The position numbers and the translations under genes are program-made. 54,369 nt of DNA from assembly GCA_016787135.1 (NCBI GenBank), contig JAEUVK010000041.1:1-54369 (forward strand). The letters are read 5' to 3'. A model generated the notes under the pieces. The model was not told where the DNA came from, did not search any database, and saw nothing but the letters and a program-made list of their open reading frames with translations. The first letter of the stretch is position 1, and the number at the start of each line of letters is the position of its first letter. Shown one piece after another: positions 26,166 to 34,983 of the stretch. Origin of the DNA: Chitinophagaceae bacterium (GTDB lineage Bacteria; Bacteroidota; Bacteroidia; Chitinophagales; Chitinophagaceae).

Positions 26166-28157
26166 TTATTGCTGGGCAGCAGGAGCAGGTTCTGTTTTAC
26201 CGGTGCTGAATGTCAGTGGCACATTAGAACCAGCGGGGCTTACTCTTATGTATCCCTGCATTTCCTGGTGCAATGCTGAACAGAAGTCAGTACAGTACAT
26301 CGGGAATACACCCACTTTTTCAGGCACCCATTTCAATGTTTGTGTTTCACCCGGCATGATCAGCAGCTCGGCGTTATTGGCGCCTTTTACTGCAAAGCCA
26401 TGCGGAACGTCCCAGTCCTGTTCAAGGTTGGTAACATGGAAATAGACCACATCGCCCAATTTGACTCCTTCAATATTGTCAGGAGTGAAATGGGAGCGGA
26501 TAGATGTCATGTAAACATGTACTTCGTTTCCCTTTCTCTCAACTTTTGCATTATTGTCGCCAATGGCAGCGTATGGATTCTTGTTTTCTTCGATCTTAAA
26601 TATTTTCTGGCTGTTCTTCATGATCAGCTCAGCAGGTATAGCTTCTGCATAGTGTGGTTCACCAATGGTCGGGAAGTCAAGCAGCAGCTTCATCTTATCA
26701 CCGTCAATAGAATACAACTGTGCACTTTGTGTCAGTTCGGGACCGGTAGGCAGGTAACGGTCTTTAGTGATCTTATTATAAGCGATCACATATTTACCCC
26801 ATGGTTTTTTGGTAGGGCCGCCGGGTACGCATAAGTGACCGATAGAATAGTAAGTGGGAACACGGTCCACTACTTTAAGTTCCTGGATATTCCATTTTAC
26901 GATCTCAGAGGATACAAAGAATGATGTATAGGCAAAACCTTTTCCATCGAACTCTGTGTGTAAAGGACCAAGACCGGGTTTTTGAACTTCACCGTGAAGA
27001 ACAGCATCGTATTTAAGAACAGGGATGCCATCGTATTCGCCATCATAGGTTTTGGCGGCAATAGCAGTCTGGATCTTGGTAAATGAAAATACGGGAATAA
27101 CGGCTGCAAGTTTACCGCTGCCTACAATGTATTCACCGGTTGGATCTGTATCACAACCGTGAGGGGATTTGGGGCAAGGCATGAAGTAAACCATGTCAGG
27201 GCAATCTTTCGGGTCTAATACCAGTACTTCATTTTCGATAGCAGAGGTGGCAGTGTGAGTGCTTTCATCGTATGTATTATGCGCATATTTGACTGTTTTC
27301 TTTACACCCTTACCTGCTTTTGCGTATTCTTCTGCTTTCTTCCAATTCACCGCCATAATGAAGTCTTTATCCTTTTGCGAAGCATTTACTTCCAGCAGCG
27401 TGTTAGCTTTTTCAGAATTATAGCAACTGAAGAAGAACCAGCCATTGGATTTGCCTTTACCTGCACGGGCCAGGTCAAAGTTGATGCCCGGTGTCAGTAT
27501 CTGGAAGGCAATGTTCATTTTACCTGATGTTTTATCAACACCAATAAAGCTGACAGTGCCTTTGAAATTTTGTTTATACGTATTGATCGGTACATCCTGG
27601 TTGTCGCCGATCGGTACGGAAAAACGGGTCCCGGCTACTACATATTCTGAATTTTCTGTAATGAACGGAGAGGAGTGGTTGCCGGCACTGTTAGGTATCT
27701 CAATGATCTCGGCTGTACGGAATGTTTTCAGGTCAATACGGGCAATACGGGGAGTGTTATTGGCATTACCAAAGGCCCAGCGGCCATCATGGGCGCCATC
27801 GGTTACTGATAATGCAATGTGATGGAGATCATCCCAGGGAACAAAACCATTGGATGTGTTCAGCATCGGTTTGGTCTCTTCGCTGTAGCCCCATCCTTTT
27901 TCAGGGTCAACAGAAAAAACGGGAATGACACGGAATAAACGTCCGGAGGGTAAACCATAAACGGACATCTGTCCGCTGAAACCACCGGATACAAAATTGT
28001 AAAACTCGTCATACTTGCCTGGGGCAACATATACTTTGGCAGCGGCATCACCACCAACAGCCGATTGAGCGCCTTTGGGCTTGCAACCTTGCAGGAAGGC
28101 AAAACCAGCAGCGGCCAGTGATACTACCAGCATTGATCTGGAAAACATGTGTTTCAT
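26166..28157 (-). CDS. nosZ: nitrous-oxide reductase, clade II (Sec-type)
   Basis: Copper enzyme reducing N2O to N2 in the periplasm or on the outer face of a membrane. The 663-residue chain begins with a Sec signal containing a lipobox-like AFLQGC (Cys25), not a twin-arginine signal, which is the clade II pattern. The first part is a seven-bladed propeller with CuZ-ligand candidates (DLHHIALSVTDG near 111, GNHSSPF near 163). The C-terminal cupredoxin domain has the CuA ligands C622, C626, H630 and M633 (CTDFCSALHQEM) and an upstream His (VPHGFAVKG). It follows a c-type cytochrome gene by 59 bp, its likely electron donor. Confidence 0.96.
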   Translation of the reverse strand: MKHMFSRSMLVVSLAAAGFAFLQGCKPKGAQSAVGGDAAAKVYVAPGKYDEFYNFVSGGFSGQMSVYGLPSGRLFRVIPVFSVDPEKGWGYSEETKPMLNTSNGFVPWDDLHHIALSVTDGAHDGRWAFGNANNTPRIARIDLKTFRTAEIIEIPNSAGNHSSPFITENSEYVVAGTRFSVPIGDNQDVPINTYKQNFKGTVSFIGVDKTSGKMNIAFQILTPGINFDLARAGKGKSNGWFFFSCYNSEKANTLLEVNASQKDKDFIMAVNWKKAEEYAKAGKGVKKTVKYAHNTYDESTHTATSAIENEVLVLDPKDCPDMVYFMPCPKSPHGCDTDPTGEYIVGSGKLAAVIPVFSFTKIQTAIAAKTYDGEYDGIPVLKYDAVLHGEVQKPGLGPLHTEFDGKGFAYTSFFVSSEIVKWNIQELKVVDRVPTYYSIGHLCVPGGPTKKPWGKYVIAYNKITKDRYLPTGPELTQSAQLYSIDGDKMKLLLDFPTIGEPHYAEAIPAELIMKNSQKIFKIEENKNPYAAIGDNNAKVERKGNEVHVYMTSIRSHFTPDNIEGVKLGDVVYFHVTNLEQDWDVPHGFAVKGANNAELLIMPGETQTLKWVPEKVGVFPMYCTDFCSALHQEMQGYIRVSPAGSNVPLTFSTGKTEPAPAAQQ

Positions 28158-28216
28158 ATGTAAAATTTAGCAGTTAAAAAAGATCGTTCTCTGTTGATGG
28201 TGATAGCTGATAAGGG

Positions 28217-28690
28217 TCATTTCTCCCCGTCATTGTTGCGCATGAATTCCAGTATATGCCTCGCCTCGTCTTTGGAAAGATTCTGGTTGGGCATGCGGAC
28301 CATACATAATTCTAATAGTTTTTGAGCTTCCGGATCAGAGTCCAGCATCATTTCTGTGTTGGTGATCATGTTCATGATCCATACCGGCTTTCTTGTTTTG
28401 GTAACACCCTTCCATCCCGGACCAACTAATTTCTCTTCTGTCAGCCTGTGGCAGGATTGACATTTAACTTCATAAATGCTTTTACCTGCAGTGACCCATT
28501 CTCCGTTCAGTGGATTGGAAACGGTGATATCGCCTTCTTTGATCTCGGCGCCATGAGTTTCGGGTTGTTTGCTGGCGAGCTCCTGTATGTCAACAGGCTT
28601 TTCATCTTTTTGAACTCCTTCGCCACAGGAAGTAATAAAAAGCCATCCGCCGGAAAGGATAGCTGCGGCTGCAATTGTTTTTAGTTTCAT
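28217..28690 (-). CDS. c-type cytochrome lipoprotein, nos electron carrier
   Basis: Small monoheme cytochrome of 157 residues from the ATG at 28690; a longer frame to 28762 lacks any signal before it, so I use the later start. Signal peptide with lipobox FITSC (Cys22), heme motif CQSCH near 77-81 and a distal Met ligand (MVRMPNQNL). Such cytochromes precede nosZ in clade II clusters and are thought to pass electrons to NosZ. As the first gene it carries the operon promoter region. Confidence 0.87.
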   Translation of the reverse strand: MKLKTIAAAAILSGGWLFITSCGEGVQKDEKPVDIQELASKQPETHGAEIKEGDITVSNPLNGEWVTAGKSIYEVKCQSCHRLTEEKLVGPGWKGVTKTRKPVWIMNMITNTEMMLDSDPEAQKLLELCMVRMPNQNLSKDEARHILEFMRNNDGEK

Positions 28691-28759
28691 GTCTGAGATT
28701 TTATTTGTGATTAAGAGATGAGCTTGTCTTTTTGGATACTCATGTCCTTTTTGGGTCAA

Positions 28760-28802
28760 CAAAAGTATTTCCCGTTATTCCTGTTCGGAGTGATAGCCAT
28801 CA
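28760..28802 (-). promoter_or_regulatory. nos promoter with FNR-like site
   Basis: On the minus strand TACTTTTG (28767-28760) fits the bacteroidotal TAnnTTTG element. No TTTG lies at the usual -33 position. Instead TGATGGCTATCA (28802-28791) matches 8 of 10 bases of the FNR/CRP-type TTGAT-N4-ATCAA site. Its centre is about 33 bp from the centre of the box, near -41, the class II activator position. Expression activated by a Crp/Fnr protein under low oxygen is inferred. Confidence 0.5.
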
Positions 28803-28865
28803 TTTCTTCAGGTGATTTTAGTCAGGCAACGGGGGATATCCTGTTTTTAAATTTGCTGATTCGTG

Positions 28866-28882
28866 TTATATAGATAATATAA
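28866..28882. promoter_or_regulatory. AT-rich palindrome, likely Rrf2 operator
   Basis: TTATAT-AGATA-ATATAA is a perfect 6+6 inverted repeat ending 4 bp before the ATG of the Rrf2 gene, facing the nos operon. Rrf2 proteins bind such short AT-rich palindromes, and the site would cover the regulator's own core promoter. Autoregulation is an inference. Confidence 0.45.
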
Positions 28883-28886
28883 AGTT

Positions 28887-29333
28887 ATGATTTTTTCAAA
28901 ATCCTTTGGATACGCCCTTCGCGGTATATTATATGTATCCCTGCAGAAAGATGAGAACCGCAAGGTCTCTATTGAAGAAATAGCCAAAAGGCTGATGGTA
29001 CCCAGGCATTTCCTGGCCAAGATCATGAAGGCGATGGTAAAAGCAGGCATATTAAGTTCCACACGGGGACAGCAAGGAGGATTTTATATAAATGAGGCTA
29101 CATTGGGGACGCCTATCGTTACTATTATTCTGTTGACGGAAGGAAAGAATTATTTTAATACCTGTATGCTCAGTTTGCGCAAATGCAATGCTGACAATCC
29201 TTGTCCCATGCATGCAAAAGTGGAGAAGTTCAAAAGTGATGTAATGGAAGTATATGGCAGCACAACCATCGGTGACCTGTTGAAGGATAACAAGCCCGAG
29301 TTCATTAAAAGTATTGCCATTAGAACTATTTAA
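28887..29333 (+). CDS. Rrf2-family regulator, NsrR-like
   Basis: Winged-helix regulator of 148 residues. DNA-binding region near 28-60 (SIEEIAKRLMVPRHFLAKIMK), then a GGF wing and a dimer helix. Three cysteines C93, C100 and C106 (C-x6-C-x5-C) sit where NsrR and IscR bind an Fe-S cluster. Known NsrR proteins sense nitric oxide and control denitrification and NO-defence genes. It is divergent from the nos operon with 196 bp between starts, so regulation of that operon is likely but not shown. Confidence 0.9.
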   Translation: MIFSKSFGYALRGILYVSLQKDENRKVSIEEIAKRLMVPRHFLAKIMKAMVKAGILSSTRGQQGGFYINEATLGTPIVTIILLTEGKNYFNTCMLSLRKCNADNPCPMHAKVEKFKSDVMEVYGSTTIGDLLKDNKPEFIKSIAIRTI

Positions 29334-29339
29334 TTCTGC

Positions 29340-29717
29340 CTAATTACAGATGATCTCTGCAGAGCTGACTGCAGAATTAGAGGAAGCATCATCAGCGATC
29401 ACTCTTATTTTATAGGATATTCCCGCTTGGATGGCAAATGCCTGGTTGAAACTGAAAGAACTGGCGGCAGGATGAATATGCACATGCAGGTACTCTGCAG
29501 CCGTTGCGAGGTTGGTGATCTCAATATGTATCTCTTTGATGTATTTGTTATCCGTTACTGTTCCTGCTATCATGATATTCTGCCCGCCGGTAAATACCTG
29601 GTTGTTGACAGGCGTATGCAAAACAACCACCGGGGCTTCACGATCTTTTTCTCCGCTGCTTCCTTTTGAACAACTAATGAAGAATAATACCGTATATAAC
29701 AGGAGATGCCTTTTCAT
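29340..29717 (-). CDS. short lipoprotein, DUF4625-like
   Basis: Lipoprotein of 125 residues: signal ending FFISC (Cys16), a Gly/Ser-rich linker, then a beta-sandwich-like domain. The pattern APVVVLHTPVNNQVFTGGQ, then TVTDNKYIKEIHIEI and a histidine pair region (YLHVHIHP) resembles DUF4625 domains. The HVHIH cluster could bind metal but that is speculation. It ends 6 bp from the stop of the convergent Rrf2 gene. Confidence 0.7.
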   Translation of the reverse strand: MKRHLLLYTVLFFISCSKGSSGEKDREAPVVVLHTPVNNQVFTGGQNIMIAGTVTDNKYIKEIHIEITNLATAAEYLHVHIHPAASSFSFNQAFAIQAGISYKIRVIADDASSNSAVSSAEIICN

Positions 29718-29790
29718 ATAAAATGCGGGAGAGTAAATTTATCTTTTTATCGGGAAAGCCCATAAAAGGATAATAAATAAATCACCTGTA

Positions 29791-30180
29791 TCATTCTGTA
29801 TCCAGGAAATCATCCAGTTCCCTTCTTTCTTTTTTTGTAGGCCTGCCGATCTTGCTTTGTCGTTTACCGGTATGAAAACTGGCTGCCTGGAATTGGAGGC
29901 GCCGTATCTCTTCTTCAGGGGTAATGTCAATATAGTATTTGATAGCCTCAGCATAAGCCACACGATTGTGCAGAAGGCTGGTGACTTTTATTCTCCAGCG
30001 TTTGGCTTCGGTATTTATTTCGTACTCGTCTCCTGTACTTACATTCCTTGACGCTTTTGCCTGTGAACCTTCAAATTTTACTTTACCAGTATCACAGGCA
30101 GCTGCCGCCATCGTTCTTGTTTTGAAAAGACGAATGGACCAGAGATATTTATCAAGGCGGAGTTTTTCTTTTTCAGGCAT
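29791..30180 (-). CDS. S4 RNA-binding protein, Hsp15-like
   Basis: Protein of 129 residues with an S4 domain at the N-terminus (LRLDKYLWSIRLFKTRTMA, then GKVKFEG and GDEYEI), as in heat-shock protein 15 (HslR). Family members rescue 50S subunits carrying nascent chains. The C-terminus is basic (KRQSKIGRPTKKERRELDDF), as usual. It lies downstream of the dipeptidase gene beyond a terminator hairpin, so it may have its own promoter. Confidence 0.87.
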   Translation of the reverse strand: MPEKEKLRLDKYLWSIRLFKTRTMAAAACDTGKVKFEGSQAKASRNVSTGDEYEINTEAKRWRIKVTSLLHNRVAYAEAIKYYIDITPEEEIRRLQFQAASFHTGKRQSKIGRPTKKERRELDDFLDTE

Positions 30181-30196
30181 ATCACAAAATTAAAAG

Positions 30197-30224
30197 ACCT
30201 CACCCGGTTTGAGTGAGGTTTTCT
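30197..30224 (-). terminator. dipeptidase gene terminator
   Basis: ACCTCAC/GTGAGGT form a 7 bp stem with a 9 nt loop. On the minus strand it is followed by CTTTTAATTTT, within 30 bp of the dipeptidase stop, upstream of the S4 gene. Confidence 0.72.
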
Positions 30225-30247
30225 TTTACCCTTTAGGGCAATGTATA

Positions 30248-31615
30248 TTATTCTTCCGCAAAGTACTTATGGAAATAAGGAATGGTCTCTATTCCTTTAT
30301 AATAGTTTTCGATATTATACTTTTCATTTGGTGAGTGAAGATTATCGTTGTCTAATCCAAAACCCATAAAGATGATCTTCACACCCAGTTCTTTTTCCAG
30401 GATAGAACAGATAGGAATGCTGCCACCACCGCGAACAGGGATCGGTTTTTTCCTGAAAGTTGTTTTCAATGCTTTCGCTGCTGCCTCATACCCTTTGCTG
30501 TCAATAGGGGTCATATAGGGTTCACCTCCGTGATGCAGCTCTGCTTTTACCGTCACACAGGGAGGCGCTACAGATTTGAAATAATTCAACAGCAGATCTG
30601 TGATCTTGTGCGACGATTGATGGGGAACTAATCTCGCAGAAATTTTAGCATACGCTTTTGATGGCAATACTGTTTTGGCGCCTTCTCCTGTATAGCCGCC
30701 CCAGATACCGTTTAACTCCAGTGTTGGGCGTATACCTGTTCTCTCATATGTCGTAAATCCTTTTTCTCCCCACAGCTCATTGACGCCAAGATCTTTTTTG
30801 TACTCCTCTTCGTTATACGGTGCCTTCTTTAATAGTTTTCTTTCTTCCTTTGTTGGCACGGCCACATCGTCATAAAAACCAGGGATGGTGATATGGTTCT
30901 TTTTATCATGGCAACCAGCGATCATTTTGGCCAGGATGGTGATAGGGTTAGCGACTGCACCTCCGTAAGTACCGCTGTGCAGGTCACGATTGGCGCCGGT
31001 CACTTCTACCTGTATATAAGAAAGACCACGCATACCGATATCGAGTGACGGGTTTTCCATACTCAATAATGCGCTGTCGCTGATCAGTATCACATCTGTC
31101 TTCAACAGGTCTTTATGGGCAGCGACAAATTTTCCCAGGTTAGGCGAACCGACCTCTTCTTCGCCTTCTATCAGGAATTTAACATTGGTGGTCATAGTAT
31201 TGGTCTTTACCATTGTTTCAAGCGCCTTTACATGCATATAGAATTGACCTTTATCATCGGCAGAGCCGCGTGCAAATATTTTTCCATCCACGATGGTGGG
31301 TTCAAAAGGCGGGTTGGTCCACAGTTCCAGCGGTTCAGGCGGTTGCACATCATAGTGACCATATACCAGTACCGTAGGTTTTGACGGGTCAATGATCTTT
31401 TCGCCATATACTACGGGATGACCGTCAGTCGGCATCACTTCAGCTTTGTCAGCGCCGGCAGACAGCAAACTGTTCTTTACTGCTTCTGCACATTTCAGCA
31501 TATCTTCTTTGTGCTCGCTTTTAGCGCTGACAGAAGGAATGCGGAGCAGGTCCAGCATCTCATTGAGGAAGCGGTCTTTATTTTTTTCTAAATAAGTATT
31601 CCAGGCTTTTGACAT
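30248..31615 (-). CDS. M20-family dipeptidase
   Basis: Zinc peptidase of 455 residues related to carnosinase-type dipeptidases. Metal motifs: GHYDVQPPEP near 86 (zinc His and Asp), ARGSADDKGQ near 116 (bridging Asp), EGEEEVGS near 151 (catalytic Glu) and a final His (DNDNLHSPNEKY) near 428. No signal peptide, so cytosolic peptide breakdown is likely. The lid domain (about 215-350) has the dimerisation pattern of the family. Confidence 0.93.
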   Translation of the reverse strand: MSKAWNTYLEKNKDRFLNEMLDLLRIPSVSAKSEHKEDMLKCAEAVKNSLLSAGADKAEVMPTDGHPVVYGEKIIDPSKPTVLVYGHYDVQPPEPLELWTNPPFEPTIVDGKIFARGSADDKGQFYMHVKALETMVKTNTMTTNVKFLIEGEEEVGSPNLGKFVAAHKDLLKTDVILISDSALLSMENPSLDIGMRGLSYIQVEVTGANRDLHSGTYGGAVANPITILAKMIAGCHDKKNHITIPGFYDDVAVPTKEERKLLKKAPYNEEEYKKDLGVNELWGEKGFTTYERTGIRPTLELNGIWGGYTGEGAKTVLPSKAYAKISARLVPHQSSHKITDLLLNYFKSVAPPCVTVKAELHHGGEPYMTPIDSKGYEAAAKALKTTFRKKPIPVRGGGSIPICSILEKELGVKIIFMGFGLDNDNLHSPNEKYNIENYYKGIETIPYFHKYFAEE

Positions 31616-31660
31616 AAAAGATAGTTTTTGGGAGAACGAAGATAGGAGGTATTGAAATAT

Positions 31661-32824
31661 TTATTTCTTATCAGCTTTTTTTACGACTACAGCTTTGGAA
31701 ACCGACTTACTGCCAAACCTGTCTTTGATGTCATCCACTGCTTTATAGAGGTTTAGTTTTTCTGCATTATTGTCAAATAAACTCATCTGCATCGTAAAAG
31801 GGATCATGTGGCTGAACCGTACGCCTAATAAGCGCACAGGCCGGCCTTTTTGATAACTTTTATTGAACAGGTCTTTCACTTTGGCGATCAGTACATCATC
31901 CAGCGCCGTATAATCAACTGTTTCCTGCCGGGAAGTCGTTTCAAAATCGGAATAACGGATCTTGACCGTTACGCAACCGGTGAGTTTTTCATCTTCCCGT
32001 AACGAATAAGCTGTTTTCTCTGTGAGTCGTACTAATTCCTTATGTAAAAAAATTATATCGGTGTAATCTGTATCAAAAGTATTCTCATGGCTCATGCTCT
32101 TTTGTTCCCAGTCTGTCGTGATCTCTGCACTGCCGATGCCATGAGCTTTATGCCAGAGAGCCTCGCCCCATTTGCCTGCATACCGTTCCATCAGTTCAAT
32201 AGGTGTTTTGGCAATATCTTCAATAGTATAAAGACCGAAACTTTTTAGATTCTGTTCTGTTTGTTTACCTACTCCATTGATCTTTTCAATGCCGAGTGGC
32301 CAAAGGAATTCTTTTTCTTTTCCGTGTGGCACTTCGAGGAAGCCATTCGGTTTGGCTTCATTCGTCGCTATTTTGCTGATGAATCGGGCAGAAGACAAAC
32401 CGCCTGAAATAGGAAGACCGGTTTCTTTTTTAATGAATTCCCTTAACTCTTTCGCATATTTGCTGGCGCCAAAGAACTTGTCCATACCGGTAAAGTCAAT
32501 ATAGAATTCATCTATACTTGCTTTTTCAAACAAAGGGACCTTTTCGGCAATGATCTCCGTGACCCATCGGGAATATTTACTGTACTGGCTGCGGCTGGCG
32601 TTGGTAACGATGGCATGAGGGCAAAGCTGCATGGCTCTTTTCATCGGCATAGCGGAATGGATGCCGAATTTCCTCGCTTCATAGCTGCAGGCGGCTACGA
32701 CCCCTCTCTCATACCCCCCGACAAGTACAGGTTTTCCCCTGAGGGCCGGGTTGTTTAGTATTTCTACGGAAACAAAAAAAGAATCGAGATCAAAATGGGC
32801 AATATGTCGTATATTGATGTTCAT
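31661..32824 (-). CDS. dinB: DNA polymerase IV (Y family)
   Basis: Translesion polymerase of 387 residues. Palm motif FDLDSFFVSVE at 10-20 with catalytic Asp, a second acidic pair KASIDEFYIDFTGMD near 103, and the helix-hairpin-helix NGVGKQTEQNLKSFG near 180. The C-terminal little-finger domain is complete. The C-terminus lacks an obvious beta-clamp motif but has the sequence MSLFDNN near 358, which resembles the Q-x-S-L-F clamp-binding pattern. No lexA-like box is evident upstream. Confidence 0.95.
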   Translation of the reverse strand: MNINIRHIAHFDLDSFFVSVEILNNPALRGKPVLVGGYERGVVAACSYEARKFGIHSAMPMKRAMQLCPHAIVTNASRSQYSKYSRWVTEIIAEKVPLFEKASIDEFYIDFTGMDKFFGASKYAKELREFIKKETGLPISGGLSSARFISKIATNEAKPNGFLEVPHGKEKEFLWPLGIEKINGVGKQTEQNLKSFGLYTIEDIAKTPIELMERYAGKWGEALWHKAHGIGSAEITTDWEQKSMSHENTFDTDYTDIIFLHKELVRLTEKTAYSLREDEKLTGCVTVKIRYSDFETTSRQETVDYTALDDVLIAKVKDLFNKSYQKGRPVRLLGVRFSHMIPFTMQMSLFDNNAEKLNLYKAVDDIKDRFGSKSVSKAVVVKKADKK

Positions 32825-33049
32825 TGCAGGTTACGCAAAGCTACGTTTTTCTATTCCCCTAAGCATTCTATGAATTTCTCAGTACTATCATTTTTACCCA
32901 TTGATGAATGTGGGTGCAAATAGATATCCAATATCATAATTGATTTACTGTAAAGTTTTCGTCCCTTCGAACTCCAGTCAGTTTAATAAAAACAACCAGA
33001 TCATCCTGTTATCACCGGGACTGTAAATAACTTAACTAAAACACTGAAT

Positions 33050-34927
33050 ATGGGACAAGACAAAGTATCCAGGAGAAAATTCTTCGAGTCACTTCGTCAG
33101 AAGGAAAAAGCAGCCGCGGAAGAAGGCTTTTTTTCCGGCGACTATTACAATGAAGACCCGCTTTTTGAAAAGTATTCAAGAAAAAAGCTAGGCCCCAGGG
33201 AATACAAAACCGAAGAGATAAGCTATGAGCAGGCACGGTTGTCAGATGATGCCTTACGTGTAGGTAACGTAACAAGCGGTGTAGCAGCATATTCCGGCGC
33301 CTGGAGTGAATGGGAAGTGTTGCATTTGCTGCGCCGTACGGGTTATGGCTTTAAAAAAAGTTATGTTGATCTGTTACTTGGTATGACGCCATCTGCAGCC
33401 GTGGATCATATCATGAATATCAATACCACTCCGCCGGCGCCACCGGTCAATTGGTATAATATTGTTTATGCAGATGAAAATGCACTGCCATACGGTGCTG
33501 ACTGGACCACCAATTTTTTCACGACAGGTTCTGTGGGCCAGACAAGCAACTCTTATCGTAACCAGGCGATGAGACGCTGGCTATTTGGCCAGATGCTGAA
33601 TAGTGATGAAACCATCCGGGAAAAGATGACATGGTTCTGGTACCATTTTATTCCTATTGATTTTGATGATGTATTTCAATCATCCAATACATATGTGAAT
33701 ACGAATAGTGCAAGGATTTTTTACTCCTACTTCAAACTCATGCGGGATAATGCGCTGGGTAATTTCAAAACACTTATCCGGCAGATCAGTGTGGAACCGG
33801 CCATGATGTTTTACCTGAATAACCAAAAAAATTCAGCAACAGCGCCGGATGAGAACTATGCCCGTGAATTAATGGAGTTATTTACACTTGGTAAAGATCA
33901 GGCCAGTCAATACACACAGAGTGATGTGGTCGAAGCAGCCAAAGTACTTACAGGGTGGCGGGTACAGGGGCTCAATACCGCGAATATTGCAACCAATTTT
34001 GTGACCGGGTCACATAGCTATGCTACCAAACAGTTCTCTGCTTTTTTCAACAACCAGACCATATCTTCTGTTTCGCCCAACGGGGCCGGCGAACTGGATG
34101 CGCTGATCAATATGATATTCAGTAAATCGGATGTAGTATCAAAATATATCTGCAGGCGGTTGTACCGTTATTTTGTTTACTACGATATTGATGCCAATAT
34201 TGAAGCGAATGTGATCACACCACTGGCGCAGACCTTTGTGAGCAACAACTGGGACATATTACCTGTGTTGAAGCAGTTATTCAAGAGCCAGCATTTCTTT
34301 GATGTTGCAAACCGCGGAGTATATATAAAAACCCCGTTCGACCTTGTGGCGGGATCATTGAGGGCCTTCAATGTTAATACGACTGTCAGCGACCCTGCTA
34401 ATTACCAGGCACAGTACCAGGTATGGAATTACTATAATGACAGTATCTGCATGGCGATGGAGCAACGTACAGGTAGTATCCCTAACGTATCCGGGTGGAA
34501 CCCGTTTTACCAGACACCTGCTTTTCACCAATACTGGATCAATACAAATACCATTCAGAAGCGGTTCAAATTTTTGCAGGATATTTTTAACGGATATAAT
34601 CTTACTTACAATACACTTACCACAAATATTAAAGTAAATGTAATTGCATTTGCCCAGCAATTTGATAATGCCACCTGTGCCGATCCGAATCTTTTGGTAG
34701 CAGCATTTATCAAATACCTGATACCAATAGACCTGAGTGCTGCGCAGCAAACAACTATCAAGCTGCAGACCTTATTAAGCGGCCAGACAACAGATAGTTA
34801 CTGGACAACGGCCTGGAACAACTATATCGGCGCACCAACCAATACTACTTATACCAACACTGTAACGACAAGGCTGAAATCATTGCTGACCGCTATTGTT
34901 CAGTTGGCTGAATACCAGTTAATGTAA
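33050..34927 (+). CDS. DUF1800 domain protein
   Basis: Protein of 625 residues of the DUF1800 family, commonly paired with DUF1501 genes in Bacteroidota and planctomycetes. HLLRRTGYGFKK near 93-104 is the typical domain start; MTWFWYHFIP near 196 and NYARELMELFTLG near 270 are strong family motifs; the domain ends around 460. The N-terminal KVSRRKFFESLR is basic, but no hydrophobic segment follows, so no normal signal peptide is visible. Followed 56 bp later by the DUF1501 gene, a likely two-gene operon. Function is not known. Confidence 0.88.
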   Translation: MGQDKVSRRKFFESLRQKEKAAAEEGFFSGDYYNEDPLFEKYSRKKLGPREYKTEEISYEQARLSDDALRVGNVTSGVAAYSGAWSEWEVLHLLRRTGYGFKKSYVDLLLGMTPSAAVDHIMNINTTPPAPPVNWYNIVYADENALPYGADWTTNFFTTGSVGQTSNSYRNQAMRRWLFGQMLNSDETIREKMTWFWYHFIPIDFDDVFQSSNTYVNTNSARIFYSYFKLMRDNALGNFKTLIRQISVEPAMMFYLNNQKNSATAPDENYARELMELFTLGKDQASQYTQSDVVEAAKVLTGWRVQGLNTANIATNFVTGSHSYATKQFSAFFNNQTISSVSPNGAGELDALINMIFSKSDVVSKYICRRLYRYFVYYDIDANIEANVITPLAQTFVSNNWDILPVLKQLFKSQHFFDVANRGVYIKTPFDLVAGSLRAFNVNTTVSDPANYQAQYQVWNYYNDSICMAMEQRTGSIPNVSGWNPFYQTPAFHQYWINTNTIQKRFKFLQDIFNGYNLTYNTLTTNIKVNVIAFAQQFDNATCADPNLLVAAFIKYLIPIDLSAAQQTTIKLQTLLSGQTTDSYWTTAWNNYIGAPTNTTYTNTVTTRLKSLLTAIVQLAEYQLM

Positions 34928-34983
34928 TTCGCAGGTGAAGAACCGGTTTTAAAACGATCTTTTAATTTTTTGAACAGGTAAAT

